In this document: positions 1 to 9,392 of the stretch, one piece after another
How the letters are laid out: each line of letters begins with the position of its first letter
Numbering within the stretch: the first letter of the stretch is position 1
Assembly: GCA_040880285.1 (NCBI GenBank)
Contig: JBBDIT010000058.1
Location: 25,537-89,536 of the forward strand
Reading direction: 5' to 3'
DNA from: JANQJA01 sp040880285
GTDB lineage: Bacteria; Pseudomonadota; Gammaproteobacteria; Pseudomonadales; Azotimanducaceae
Length of the DNA: 64,000 bases
Program-made: the position numbers and the translations under genes
The notes under the pieces: generated by a model
Database searches by the model: none
The model's input: the letters and a program-made list of their open reading frames with translations, nothing else
Told to the model about the DNA's origin: nothing

Positions 1-99
1 CTCGTCAATAATCAAAATGACTTTGAGGATCTGGTTCGCTTTCTACTGACCATCAAACGTGGCAGGCATTACTACAATCCAAAACCATCCATCATTTAG
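1..99 (+). CDS. C-terminal end of an unidentified protein (partial)
   Basis: The window opens inside a reading frame that runs without a stop for 32 codons and ends at a TAG at 97-99. The visible tail contains NDFEDLVRFLLTIKRG and ends HYYNPKPSII. The stop lies 16 bases before the pgi ATG, so the two genes are probably co-transcribed. I do not recognise the family from this fragment; in pseudomonads the gene before pgi is often panD, but this tail does not look like PanD. Confidence 0.45.
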   Translation, partial: LVNNQNDFEDLVRFLLTIKRGRHYYNPKPSII

Positions 100-114
100 G
101 GGGACTTGCGCATT

Positions 115-1725
115 ATGCCCGGGACAAGCGACATCATCTGGCAAGCGCTGGCAACACACCAATCAAAACTCGCTGGTACCAGATTGGCTGAACTGTTCAC
201 CGGCGACCCGGATCGCGCCAGACGCTACCAGCTCAACACCTGCGGCCTTACCCTCGACTATTCGAAAAATCTCATTACTGACGAGACATTGAACCTGTTC
301 TCGCAACTGATCGATGCCAACGAACTACCCCATCGTGTCCAGTTAATGATGCTGGGTGACATCGTCAATACCACTGAGAATCGGCGCGCACTTCACACAC
401 TGCTTCGTACGCGCGCCAACCAGGTACCTGAACAGCTGACGGATGAAGCCCGAAAGGTACAGGACACGCTGGCCCGCATGGAAGCCATTGCAGATGCCAT
501 CAGGAGCGGAAACTGGACCGGTTACAATGACACCCGCATCCGCAATATCATCCACATCGGCATTGGCGGTTCATACCTGGGCCCAAGGATGGTGGCAGAG
601 GCGCTCACACCTTATGCCAGCACCGGGATCACCTGTCACTATGTCGCCAACGTGGACGGTCACCATATCGATAAGGTGCTGAAAGACCTTTCACCGGAGG
701 AGACGCTCGTCATCATTGCCTCCAAGACGTTCACAACCCTTGAAACCCGGGTGAACGCAGACTCTGTCAGGCAATGGTTACTTACCAAAATTCCTGAAGC
801 AGATCTCGGCCGGCACGTCATTGCGGTGACCAACAACCTGGAGGCGGCAACACGTTTTGGGATAAACGAAGGCAACCTGTTACCTCTCTGGGAATGGGTC
901 GGCGGACGATACTCGCTCTGGTCGGCTGTTGGTTTGCCAATCGCTATTACCCATGGATTCAAGACCTTTCGTGCCCTCTTGGATGGTGCGGCTGCTATGG
1001 ACCGTCACTTCGACGAGGCCCCGTGGCCAGACAATATGCCAATGATGTTGGCTCTGCTCGGTATCTGGTACCACAATTTCCACGGTGCACAGAGCCATGC
1101 AATATTACCTTATGATCACCGTCTCCGGCTTCTACCGGCCCACCTTCAACAATTGGATATGGAAAGTAACGGCAAGTCAGTAACAGGCACTGGTGTCCCT
1201 GTTAGCTGGAATACGGGCCCGGTCATTTGGGGAGGGGAAGGCACCAATGGCCAACACGCATTCCATCAACTGCTTCACCAGGGTACAAGGTTTGTTGGTA
1301 TCGATTTCATTCTCCCGCTCAAACCCCATCACAAGCGGCCCGAGCACCATGATTGGTTGGTTGCCAATTGTTTTGCGCAGAGCCAGGCCCTGATGCAAGG
1401 TCGCGGGTATAAAGAGATCGAGGGTGATCCAGATACCAGGGCGCACAGGGCGATGCCGGGTAATCGACCTTCCAACACAATCCTGATGGACAAGTTGACG
1501 CCAGAGACCCTGGGTGCACTCATCTCACTGTACGAGCACAAAGTCTTCTGCCAGGCCATGATATGGCACATTAATCCTTTCGACCAATGGGGCGTTGAAC
1601 TCGGTAAAGAATTGGGCCTTGCGATTCATGAAAGGCTAATGGCCGAAGCTACTGACGGTGAGCAGAAGCTGGATGCTTCTACTGAACAACTCATCCAGTA
1701 TTACAGAGCCACCTTGAAACGATAA
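115..1725 (+). CDS. pgi: Glucose-6-phosphate isomerase
   Basis: Cytosolic isomerase interconverting glucose 6-phosphate and fructose 6-phosphate in glycolysis and gluconeogenesis. The 536-residue length fits the bacterial family. The phosphosugar-binding segment GIGGSYLGP, the SKTFTT loop, the signature GGRYSLWSAVGLP and the late signature GVELGKELG are present. Expected catalytic residues are Glu350 (in MESNGK), His381 (in GQHAF) and Lys498 (in VELGK). A TTG in frame at 106 is too close to the AGGGGG ribosome site at about 98-103, so the ATG at 115 is preferred. acs follows after 30 bases, suggesting a shared carbon-metabolism transcript. Confidence 0.97.
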   Translation: MPGTSDIIWQALATHQSKLAGTRLAELFTGDPDRARRYQLNTCGLTLDYSKNLITDETLNLFSQLIDANELPHRVQLMMLGDIVNTTENRRALHTLLRTRANQVPEQLTDEARKVQDTLARMEAIADAIRSGNWTGYNDTRIRNIIHIGIGGSYLGPRMVAEALTPYASTGITCHYVANVDGHHIDKVLKDLSPEETLVIIASKTFTTLETRVNADSVRQWLLTKIPEADLGRHVIAVTNNLEAATRFGINEGNLLPLWEWVGGRYSLWSAVGLPIAITHGFKTFRALLDGAAAMDRHFDEAPWPDNMPMMLALLGIWYHNFHGAQSHAILPYDHRLRLLPAHLQQLDMESNGKSVTGTGVPVSWNTGPVIWGGEGTNGQHAFHQLLHQGTRFVGIDFILPLKPHHKRPEHHDWLVANCFAQSQALMQGRGYKEIEGDPDTRAHRAMPGNRPSNTILMDKLTPETLGALISLYEHKVFCQAMIWHINPFDQWGVELGKELGLAIHERLMAEATDGEQKLDASTEQLIQYYRATLKR

Positions 1726-1755
1726 TTTCAAATACGCAGGAAGAAGGAAAGTCGC

Positions 1756-3690
1756 ATGTCTGAACACAAAGTCTACCCGGTGATGGCAGAGTTCGCGAAA
1801 CACGCCTATATCAATAATGAGCAATATCTTGCGATGTATGACGCGTCGATCAATACGCCAGAGAACTTCTGGCAAGAGAAGGCCGAGGAATTCCTCGATT
1901 GGCACAAAACCTGGGACAAGATTACCGAGTCTGACTTCAGCAAGGGGGAAGCCAAATGGTTTCTCGGTGGCAAACTGAATGCTTGTTATAACTGCATAGA
2001 CAGGCACCTTGAATCACGCGGCGATCAGATTGCAATCATTTGGGAAGGAGACGACCCGGATATCGACCTCAAATTCACCTACCGGTCAGTCTATGAACAT
2101 GTTTGCCGACTTGCCAATGTCCTCAAGTCACGGGGCGTAAAAAAAGGTGACAGGGTTTGCATATACATGCCCATGATCCCTGAAGCGGCTTACGCAATGT
2201 TGGCATGTGCCCGAATCGGAGCCATCCACTCTGTGGTTTTTGGTGGGTTCTCACCCCAGGCGTTGCAGGATCGGATACTGGATTCCGACTGCCGGACCGT
2301 GATAACCGCCGACCAGGCAGTCCGTGGCGGCAAGCCCGTGCCGCTCAAGGCCAACACCGACAAGGCCCTTGTAGCTTGTCCGGATGTACATACGGTCATT
2401 GTCGTCAAGCGAACCAGCGCAGACATTGCGTGGAATGACAATCGCGATATCTGGTACCAGGACGCAATGCGCACAGTTGACGCCGAATGTGAACCCGAGT
2501 GGATGGATAGCGAAGACCCGTTATTTATCCTCTATACGTCCGGATCAACCGGCAAACCTAAAGGCGTGCTCCACACCACCGGCGGTTACCTGTTACAGGC
2601 TGCAATGACCCATAAGTACGTATTTGATTATCACGATGGAGACATCTACTGGTGTACAGCAGACGTCGGTTGGGTCACGGGACATACCTACATCATCTAC
2701 GGTCCCCTGGCTAATGGTGCAACAACACTGATGTTCGAAGGAGTCCCCACCTACCCAGATGCCGGTCGCTGCTGGGAGGTTTGCGACAAGCATGGGGTTA
2801 ATATTTTTTATACAGCACCGACAGCGTTACGTGCCTTGATGGGCCAAGGCAATGATTTCGTAGAAAAAACCTCACGTAAGTCCTTGCGACTTCTCGGTAC
2901 TGTTGGTGAACCTATCAACCCAGAAGCCTGGGAATGGTATTACCACATCGTTGGCGACAACCGATGTCCGATCGTAGATACCTGGTGGCAGACAGAAACC
3001 GGCGGCATTATGATCACCCCCTTGCCCGGCGCCACGCCCTTAAAGCCCGGGTCCGCAACGCGCCCATTCTTTGGCGTCAAACCTGTACTGCTGGACGAGA
3101 ACGGCCATGAGATACAAGGCCCAGGCAGCGGAAATCTGGCAATCAGCCAGTCATGGCCAGGACAAATCCGCACCGTCTATGGTGACCATGGCCGGTGTTT
3201 CCAAACCTACTTTTCAGCGTACAAAGGCTATTACTTTACAGGTGATGGTGCACGCCGGGATGAGGACGGTTTCTACTGGATCACCGGGCGTGTTGACGAC
3301 GTAATCAACGTTTCGGGTCATCGAATGGGAACCGCTGAAGTCGAAAGTGCGCTCGTGCTGCACGACCAGGTAGCGGAAGCCGCCGTGGTCGGTTATCCCC
3401 ACGACATCAAGGGCCAGGGTATCTACGCCTACGTCACGCTGATGTCCGGATTGAAAGGTACCGATGAACTGCGGGAGGAACTCAATACCCTGGTCCGAGA
3501 AGAAATAGGCGCTATTGCCAAACCCGATATTATTCAATGGGCACCGGGCTTACCGAAGACCCGTTCCGGGAAAATTATGCGCCGCATCTTACGCAAGATC
3601 GCAGAGAATGATTTGGATAACCTGGGCGATACCTCTACGCTGGCAGACCCGGCAGTGGTCGACGACCTGATCGCCAATCGCGGTGACTGA
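1756..3690 (+). CDS. acs: Acetyl-CoA synthetase (AMP-forming)
   Basis: Activates acetate to acetyl-CoA through acetyl-AMP. The 644-residue protein has the AMP-binding signature YTSGSTGKPKGVLHTTGGY, the WWQTETGG substrate-pocket segment and the C-terminal PKTRSGKIMRR motif. Lys606 in that last motif is the residue that Pat-type acetyltransferases modify and CobB-type deacetylases restore in related enzymes, so post-translational control is likely. The ATG at 1756 follows an AGGAAGAAGGA ribosome site. The 30-base gap from pgi suggests co-transcription. Confidence 0.97.
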   Translation: MSEHKVYPVMAEFAKHAYINNEQYLAMYDASINTPENFWQEKAEEFLDWHKTWDKITESDFSKGEAKWFLGGKLNACYNCIDRHLESRGDQIAIIWEGDDPDIDLKFTYRSVYEHVCRLANVLKSRGVKKGDRVCIYMPMIPEAAYAMLACARIGAIHSVVFGGFSPQALQDRILDSDCRTVITADQAVRGGKPVPLKANTDKALVACPDVHTVIVVKRTSADIAWNDNRDIWYQDAMRTVDAECEPEWMDSEDPLFILYTSGSTGKPKGVLHTTGGYLLQAAMTHKYVFDYHDGDIYWCTADVGWVTGHTYIIYGPLANGATTLMFEGVPTYPDAGRCWEVCDKHGVNIFYTAPTALRALMGQGNDFVEKTSRKSLRLLGTVGEPINPEAWEWYYHIVGDNRCPIVDTWWQTETGGIMITPLPGATPLKPGSATRPFFGVKPVLLDENGHEIQGPGSGNLAISQSWPGQIRTVYGDHGRCFQTYFSAYKGYYFTGDGARRDEDGFYWITGRVDDVINVSGHRMGTAEVESALVLHDQVAEAAVVGYPHDIKGQGIYAYVTLMSGLKGTDELREELNTLVREEIGAIAKPDIIQWAPGLPKTRSGKIMRRILRKIAENDLDNLGDTSTLADPAVVDDLIANRGD

Positions 3691-3713
3691 CCCGATGGGC
3701 GTACCTGCTCTTC

Positions 3714-5936
3714 TCAGGTCGCGATACGACGTAAATATATCGGATGCCCGGTCAGTCTCACTTGATTGGCATTGAGTCGATTACCGAGTGCGTCTTCCAT
3801 GTAGCCAAAAGTTTCATCCCGGGACAACGCCAACGACTCGCCATGTACCCACGTCAATTCTATCCGTTCACCATCCGGCCTCTCGAATACAAACCGATAC
3901 CGACCGTGACGATTACCCTGACGTGCCGGCAGGTCAGCGCGAACAAGCGTACTGTCTCCCAGCACTGAAAGGAAAGTGCGAAGCGCCACAAATGCCGGAC
4001 GACGACGCCAGGCATCAGGGTTGGTGTCGTCAATCAGTCCGAATCCGCGAGAGACGAGTCGCCACCAATACACCCGGTCAATAAAACCAGACCCCAGCGC
4101 CAGGCAAAGGTAACGCAGCATGTAATCACCGTAGGTTTGCTCACTTACACCGGGTACGAGCGCCACGTCCTCATCTCGCAAATAGGGTAGTGCAATAGGT
4201 GAGTACACACCGGTTTTTTCAATAGGCCAGTTCACTTCGGATATCACAACCTTGTCAGCGCAAGCTGGTGCCCAACTCGCAATGGCGCGTGCCAGGGCAA
4301 ATTTTTCAATGGAATTAAACAGATTCTGGGGGTTCTCTGGTGCCCCGCGCCTGTCTACATATAGGTGATGGGAAAGTGCAGACAAGGGAACGCCAGAAGG
4401 CCACTCCTTCAAGGCCGGGAACAGAAACGGATACTCAAAGTCGATGGCCGACGGTCCCATGAGCTTCACGTTCGGCCAGCGCACAGCTAACTCGCGGAGT
4501 GGTCGGTACAGGAACGCCAGTTCCCTGAAGTCCCAGATACCCCACTTCACCCGGTTGACTGCATGTGCAATCTCTGCGCACTCAATCACGTCACCTACCT
4601 GGTGGAATACTTCAATGACAAACTTGTGCCAGCTTTCGGGCTCGGTGACAGCGCGACGATCCTGCACCAACGCAACCGTTACTGAATGATTCGCAGCATT
4701 TAGCTCATGCACCGCCTGGTACTTGAATTCGCGCTGCCCGGGATCCTCGTGATGGTAAATTCGGACAATGACCGGAATAGAACCTAATTCACCTAACAAC
4801 TCAAATTGCTTGTGCCAGGTTACCGGATCGGGAGTAACCGCCATGCCTACTCGATCAGCAAAATTCACCGGCGATGCAAAGCCCCTGGCAATGACACTTC
4901 GATAGGCACGGAATACGCCGCCTGCTGCCCTAAAAGTCTCTACTATCATCCTCAGGTACCGCGCCCGCGGGTACTGCTTGAGTCGTTCACGGCGATCCAG
5001 TCCGCCATAGGGTTGGTCTGTACGACTGTCCCAGATCCAGATGTCCCTGGGTGCCGGGTAGCCTGGTGAAGTGTTTCGTGATCGTCGGGCCTCGCGAATT
5101 GGATGCCGTAATCTGCGAGAACGCGTATGCAGGCTGAACAGCCACTGATAAAACCGGACCCACTTGATGAGCGCTGGTGGCGGGCGGGCATCCCAATACA
5201 TCTCAAGAAACAGGTCCAGAAGCCCGGAAGGAATATTGAGACGCGATAAATCCTGCCCTCGAACCCTCACGCCCAGGTCCGTTACTATCCGACCACGGTT
5301 CAAATCAATAACCTGGAAGTCGCACCAGTCGCCTGAAGGCAGCGCCTTCAGGAGGATGTTCTGGTTGCCAAAATCCCGGTGATTAAAACCGGCATCGTGC
5401 ATTCGGCGTGCACCTTGTGCAGTGGCATTCAACAGGTCCATGAATAGCCTGCACTCGGGTTCGTGGTAAATGAGTTTGAGCAGGGCGTCGCCAAAGCTTT
5501 CGACACCAGCGCTGTACTCTGCAACAAAATAACTCTCGACAAGCGTCCCGCGCTCTGTGCGCTCGAGATAAGCAACCGGCGTGGGGGTTCCGACGCCCGC
5601 AGCAGTAAGATGAGTAGCCGCAAGATACGATCGCTGCGCCTTGGAACCGCGCCGGCGGTTTCGCAGGCCTGCGACAAAAGATTCGCTGCCAAATGATTTG
5701 ACAACGAAAGTATGACGCTTGCCGTTCACCGGTAACTCAACCCGGATATTCCGATTACGTCCGGCGGCGAGCAATTTCGCATCAGGCGAAGCAAGACACA
5801 TGGGTAGTTTCGCCAGGGCCGCAATGAAATCGTCTGCCTGGTAGCCAGGATCCATTTGTCCGATATAGGGTCCCACGGAGAGGTATTCTTCCGTGGTCCC
5901 AGCCTTATCCAAACTTGCAGGTGAGTGTATCGGCAT
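3714..5936 (-). CDS. LPS-kinase-like domain fused to a glycosidase-like TIM-barrel domain
   Basis: A 740-residue two-part protein. Roughly the first 310 residues resemble the Kdo/lipopolysaccharide kinase (InaA/KdkA) protein-kinase fold: a VVKSFG lysine strand, the catalytic loop HRDFGNQNILL and the metal-binding IDLNRG. From about residue 360 on it resembles clan-A glycoside hydrolases, with SHHLYVDRRG and ISEVNWPIE, whose Glu is a candidate nucleophile; the usual NEP acid/base motif is not obvious, the region reading IAHAVNRVKWG. No signal peptide is visible, so it probably acts in the cytoplasm or at the inner membrane on envelope sugars. The gene converges with acs. Domain roles are inferred from motifs, not shown. 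The start is uncertain because no good ribosome site precedes the ATG. Confidence 0.7.
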   Translation of the reverse strand: MPIHSPASLDKAGTTEEYLSVGPYIGQMDPGYQADDFIAALAKLPMCLASPDAKLLAAGRNRNIRVELPVNGKRHTFVVKSFGSESFVAGLRNRRRGSKAQRSYLAATHLTAAGVGTPTPVAYLERTERGTLVESYFVAEYSAGVESFGDALLKLIYHEPECRLFMDLLNATAQGARRMHDAGFNHRDFGNQNILLKALPSGDWCDFQVIDLNRGRIVTDLGVRVRGQDLSRLNIPSGLLDLFLEMYWDARPPPALIKWVRFYQWLFSLHTRSRRLRHPIREARRSRNTSPGYPAPRDIWIWDSRTDQPYGGLDRRERLKQYPRARYLRMIVETFRAAGGVFRAYRSVIARGFASPVNFADRVGMAVTPDPVTWHKQFELLGELGSIPVIVRIYHHEDPGQREFKYQAVHELNAANHSVTVALVQDRRAVTEPESWHKFVIEVFHQVGDVIECAEIAHAVNRVKWGIWDFRELAFLYRPLRELAVRWPNVKLMGPSAIDFEYPFLFPALKEWPSGVPLSALSHHLYVDRRGAPENPQNLFNSIEKFALARAIASWAPACADKVVISEVNWPIEKTGVYSPIALPYLRDEDVALVPGVSEQTYGDYMLRYLCLALGSGFIDRVYWWRLVSRGFGLIDDTNPDAWRRRPAFVALRTFLSVLGDSTLVRADLPARQGNRHGRYRFVFERPDGERIELTWVHGESLALSRDETFGYMEDALGNRLNANQVRLTGHPIYLRRIAT

Positions 5937-5987
5937 AGATCAGGAGTCTTTCAGGATATCAGTCACAGGGATTGAGACTTTGCCTGC

Positions 5988-7181
5988 TCAATCAGGTAGG
6001 CCAAGCACCCGTTTGGCGATGATATTACGCTGGATCTCATTGCTGCCACTGTAGATGGAAGCAGCACGCGATGACATCAACCTGCGCACGTCTTCGAGCT
6101 CCTGACTGGCAAAACATTTTCCTTCCCAACCAAACCCCCTGTTACCGCGCAGCGATGTCGCAAGATCATAGTAGATTTTTTCGAGATCGGTACTCATGAC
6201 TTTGAAAATTGAAGTAGCCGGCCCGGGTGTCTGCCCATCCGCCGACTCTTCGACCACTCGCCTTTGAGTCAACTTGAGCGCACGTGAATCCATATCGTAT
6301 TGCAGGACCCGGGAGCGCATCCCGGTATCCGCGATCTTGCCGCCAACCAAACCAACATACTCTTTCGCGATTTCCGACAATCCGGAAAAGCCACGATTAC
6401 CGGTACTGCCGGCAAGTAGTGATTCCATACCGGAGCGCTCATGCTGCAATAGCCGTTTCCCCACGGTCCATCCCTTGTTCAGTTCACCAACGAGATCATC
6501 CCGGGCGGCCAGCGCATTGTCGAAAAACACCTGATTAAAAGGTGATTCACCACTCATCAGTCGTATCGGCTTGACCGTGATTCCCGGCTGGTCCATAGGC
6601 AATAGCATAAAGCTGATGCCTTCGTGTTTCGGTACATTCGGGTCCGTGCGAACCAGGATAAACATCCAGTCGGCATTGTGTGCACCGGAGGTCCAAATCT
6701 TTGAGCCGTTAATGACATAATGGTCACCTTCGAGTTCCGCACGCGTCTGCAGGCTGGCGAGATCGGATCCAGCACCTGGCTCACTATAGCCCTGGCACCA
6801 CTCGACTTGTGCCCGGGTAATTCTGGGCAGGTGCGTTTGCTTCTGTTCTTCCGTGCCGTATTCCAGCAATGTAGGGCCAATCATTGATGTACCGAAGCCG
6901 GACAACGCAGGACGCGCCCGGATTCTTCTCATCTCTTCAAGTAGAATCACATATTCATCCTTGGAAAGACCCCCGCCGCCATAAACTTTGGGCCAGGTGG
7001 GTACGGTCCATCCTTTCTCGACCATTCGTTTGAGCCACAACAAGGTATCCGGATCCCTGATCTTGATTTTTGTACTACCGTTTGAAACCTCACCCGGTCC
7101 ACGCGCCCCTTGGGGACAATTTTCTTCCAGCCAGGCTCTTGTCTCAGCCCGGAACGTCTCCAGATTGGCCATTTCATTCAT
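5988..7181 (-). CDS. Acyl-CoA dehydrogenase family protein
   Basis: FAD-dependent flavoenzyme expected to oxidise an acyl-CoA thioester at the alpha-beta bond, passing electrons to ETF. About 397 residues with the family's segments in order: the N-terminal helical domain, YSEPGAGSDLASLQTR (flavin/substrate loop), the beta-domain, and the C-terminal YSGSNEIQRNIIAKRVLGL. The acid used as catalytic base in medium-chain enzymes (YEGTSQIQ) is replaced by Ser in YSGSNEIQ, as in several FadE subfamilies, so the base may come from elsewhere. In-frame ATGs lie at 7232, 7181 and 7172; homology begins near ANLETFRAETRAWL, so one of the later two is likely. The substrate cannot be assigned. Confidence 0.88.
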   Translation of the reverse strand: MNEMANLETFRAETRAWLEENCPQGARGPGEVSNGSTKIKIRDPDTLLWLKRMVEKGWTVPTWPKVYGGGGLSKDEYVILLEEMRRIRARPALSGFGTSMIGPTLLEYGTEEQKQTHLPRITRAQVEWCQGYSEPGAGSDLASLQTRAELEGDHYVINGSKIWTSGAHNADWMFILVRTDPNVPKHEGISFMLLPMDQPGITVKPIRLMSGESPFNQVFFDNALAARDDLVGELNKGWTVGKRLLQHERSGMESLLAGSTGNRGFSGLSEIAKEYVGLVGGKIADTGMRSRVLQYDMDSRALKLTQRRVVEESADGQTPGPATSIFKVMSTDLEKIYYDLATSLRGNRGFGWEGKCFASQELEDVRRLMSSRAASIYSGSNEIQRNIIAKRVLGLPD

Positions 7182-7390
7182 CCATTGCGAGTCAGGTGAC
7201 TCCAAAGCTAGCAGAATGAGCGCCATTGGCAAAGCAGCGCTTCAATGGTTTTTACAATGTCCACTTCAGGCGGATCGTCCGCCTGCTGCAGAACCTGATT
7301 CAACCTGAATTTGACCTTTCCGGTTAATCCTAGTTGAATAACTCGCGAATCTTTCGCTATCCGCCGGGTGATCCTGAATTGCGACTAAAG

Positions 7391-8434
7391 ATGCTTTCCG
7401 AGCGCCTGCGCAAATACTCATGGCTGTTTTTGTTCCTGCTGGCACTTACAAGGCCGGGCAGTGCCGATACGCCACTGACAGTTAACTCCGAGCATTTTGA
7501 ATTCGAATCCTATGGTGCCCCCGCCGTTGCCATGCGAGACATCCAGATCAAACTGGAAGAAAACTACGATCGAATATTACGTGATCTGGAACTTTCCAAT
7601 TTACCTCGTATCAAGATTGTCGTCTGGACCAATCTTATGGCGTTTACCAATGCCCGAACAGGCGCCATGGGTACGCACGAACCAGCCAGTTACTTTATCC
7701 ATCCTGGTGACGACCGCATGATCATCGGTCTCATGTATACACGCGGCATGGATCTAGCCGAACTCCTTCACCAGTTTACTCATATCGCGACATTGCAGGT
7801 AAACCCGGGCCTTCGATCATCTTCGCGCTGGTTGTGGGAGTCCCTTGCCCTGTACCACGCGCGGCAGTTCTATCCACCTTCGCAACTCTCCTGTATCAGT
7901 CTCTCGGATGCACCGTCACTGGGATGGCTGAATGTACCAGCCCATCATGAAACGCTGAGGCGCGTGGGTTATCTGCTGGGCGACTTTCTGGCCAATGAGT
8001 ACGAAACCGACACCCTGATCAAATTGGTGCGACAACCCGATAAGCTCCAACAAGTACTCAAGGTCAGCGAAGAGGAATTTGAAAGCGACTGGCACCGCTT
8101 CATTGCCAATCGTTATCTCTCCAGTGGCCAAATCCCTTCAATTCTGTCGGATCTGCAAATTAACCGGGAAGTTGCCGGTAACACCTTCTATTTCGAGGAT
8201 GGCAGAACCCTGTACCTCAGAGGGGATCATGGTGTTACCATCGCCGAGGGCGACCATGTCCAAACGGGGGTTTGGACAATCGAGGGTCAAACCCGGTTAT
8301 GCTGGCAAGTACTCAATTTTGACAAGTTTTGTACCCGTTTTCGGATGACCGGGAACCAGTTCTGGCTGGATACCTTGTCGGACTGCCAAAGATATTCTCT
8401 GCGCCGTGAAATCGGAAACGCAGAAAACTACTAG
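7391..8434 (+). CDS. Secreted peptidase-MA-fold protein with altered zinc motif
   Basis: A hydrophobic stretch WLFLFLLAL followed by GSAD gives a convincing signal peptide, so the protein is probably periplasmic. The region LLHQFTHIATL, then SRWLWESLALYHARQF, matches the layout of gluzincin (peptidase MA-like) proteins: HExxH, then a downstream W-E-(G/S)-x-A helix supplying the third ligand. Here the motif reads His127-Gln128-x-x-His131 with Glu150 downstream, so the general-base Glu is replaced by Gln. It may be a non-catalytic family member. The C-terminal 90 residues are of no family I recognise. An in-frame TTG at 7334 would put 19 extra residues before the signal peptide, so the ATG at 7391 is chosen. 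Confidence 0.65.
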   Translation: MLSERLRKYSWLFLFLLALTRPGSADTPLTVNSEHFEFESYGAPAVAMRDIQIKLEENYDRILRDLELSNLPRIKIVVWTNLMAFTNARTGAMGTHEPASYFIHPGDDRMIIGLMYTRGMDLAELLHQFTHIATLQVNPGLRSSSRWLWESLALYHARQFYPPSQLSCISLSDAPSLGWLNVPAHHETLRRVGYLLGDFLANEYETDTLIKLVRQPDKLQQVLKVSEEEFESDWHRFIANRYLSSGQIPSILSDLQINREVAGNTFYFEDGRTLYLRGDHGVTIAEGDHVQTGVWTIEGQTRLCWQVLNFDKFCTRFRMTGNQFWLDTLSDCQRYSLRREIGNAENY

Positions 8435-8521
8435 CCGATAGCCTATGGATTGCACTAAGGTATCGATAGAGGTAATCCGGTAGATTGATAGATAACTACA
8501 AGTTTCGAGCCCTGACGCATT

Positions 8522-9283
8522 ATGAATGATAACACCATCAAGCACGTGGTCAGCTGCCAGGAATGCAGCCTTAACGCTCTGTGCATCCCCCACGGTCTCT
8601 CTACCAGTGAGATTGATGAAATCAACGTGATGATCAAGCGTGGCCGTCCTCTGCATAGGAATGACATGGCTTTCGAGCAGGGCGACAAGTTTCAATCTCT
8701 CTTTGCTGTCCGTTCTGGAGCACTCAAGGTATATACCATGAACAAGTCCGGAGAGGAGCAGGTCATCGGTTTCTATTTACCCGGCGAAATATTTGGCCTG
8801 GATGCCATCGACGGCGAAATTCACCAGTGCTCGGCTAAAGCGCTGGAGACCTCCGCGATCTGTGAGATTCCGTATGACCAGTTGCAACCCTTGTCAGGCA
8901 AGATCGGTAACCTGCAATTGCAGATGTATAAGCTTTTGAGTCGCGAAATCCGGCAAGACCAGAATTTGCAAACACTTCTCAGCAAGATGTCAGCGGAAGA
9001 ACGCCTGAGTTCGTTCCTGTTAAACCTTGCCATCAGGTACCAACAACGCAAACTGTCTCCGGTATCCTTCCGGCTGCCCATGTCAAGGGCAGATATTGGT
9101 AACTACCTCGGCCTTGCAGTTGAAACCGTAAGCCGGGCATTTACTCGCATGCAGGAGAATGGGATTATCAAAGTGGACCAACGTGAAGTACGCATTATCG
9201 ATCGACAACAATTATGCAGTCTGGCTGATACTGAATGTCCGGCCCCCCTGATCGAAGCGTTGGACGCCCAGGGCCAGAATTAG
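8522..9283 (+). CDS. fnr: FNR/Anr-type oxygen-responsive transcription regulator
   Basis: Crp/Fnr-family activator that senses oxygen through a [4Fe-4S] cluster and controls anaerobic genes. The N-terminal motif SCQECSLNALCIPHGL gives Cys12, Cys15 and Cys21, and Cys114 in AICEIPY is the fourth ligand; these match E. coli Cys20, 23, 29 and 122 with a constant offset of 8. A cAMP-type beta-roll follows, then a dimer helix and a winged helix. The recognition helix VETVSRAF carries the E-x-x-S-R pattern that reads TTGAT half-sites. It is 253 residues, as in E. coli FNR, and intact. It converges with pnp, with a terminator hairpin between them. Confidence 0.95.
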   Translation: MNDNTIKHVVSCQECSLNALCIPHGLSTSEIDEINVMIKRGRPLHRNDMAFEQGDKFQSLFAVRSGALKVYTMNKSGEEQVIGFYLPGEIFGLDAIDGEIHQCSAKALETSAICEIPYDQLQPLSGKIGNLQLQMYKLLSREIRQDQNLQTLLSKMSAEERLSSFLLNLAIRYQQRKLSPVSFRLPMSRADIGNYLGLAVETVSRAFTRMQENGIIKVDQREVRIIDRQQLCSLADTECPAPLIEALDAQGQN

Positions 9284-9337
9284 CGCTACTGAACCAGGCG
9301 TTTTTCGCGGTTCATCCATATAGCCCAGTAAGCGAAA

Positions 9338-9370
9338 ACAAAAGACCCGGGACTAACCCGGGTCTTTGCT
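9338..9370 (-). terminator. Intrinsic terminator downstream of pnp
   Basis: A perfect 11-bp inverted repeat, AAAGACCCGGG at 9341-9351 and its complement at 9357-9367 with a 5-base loop. On the minus strand the stem is followed by TGTTTTCG, so it ends the rpsO-pnp transcript and may also stop fnr transcription from the other side. Confidence 0.85.
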
Positions 9371-9392
9371 CATTACTCGTTACGCTCAAGAG

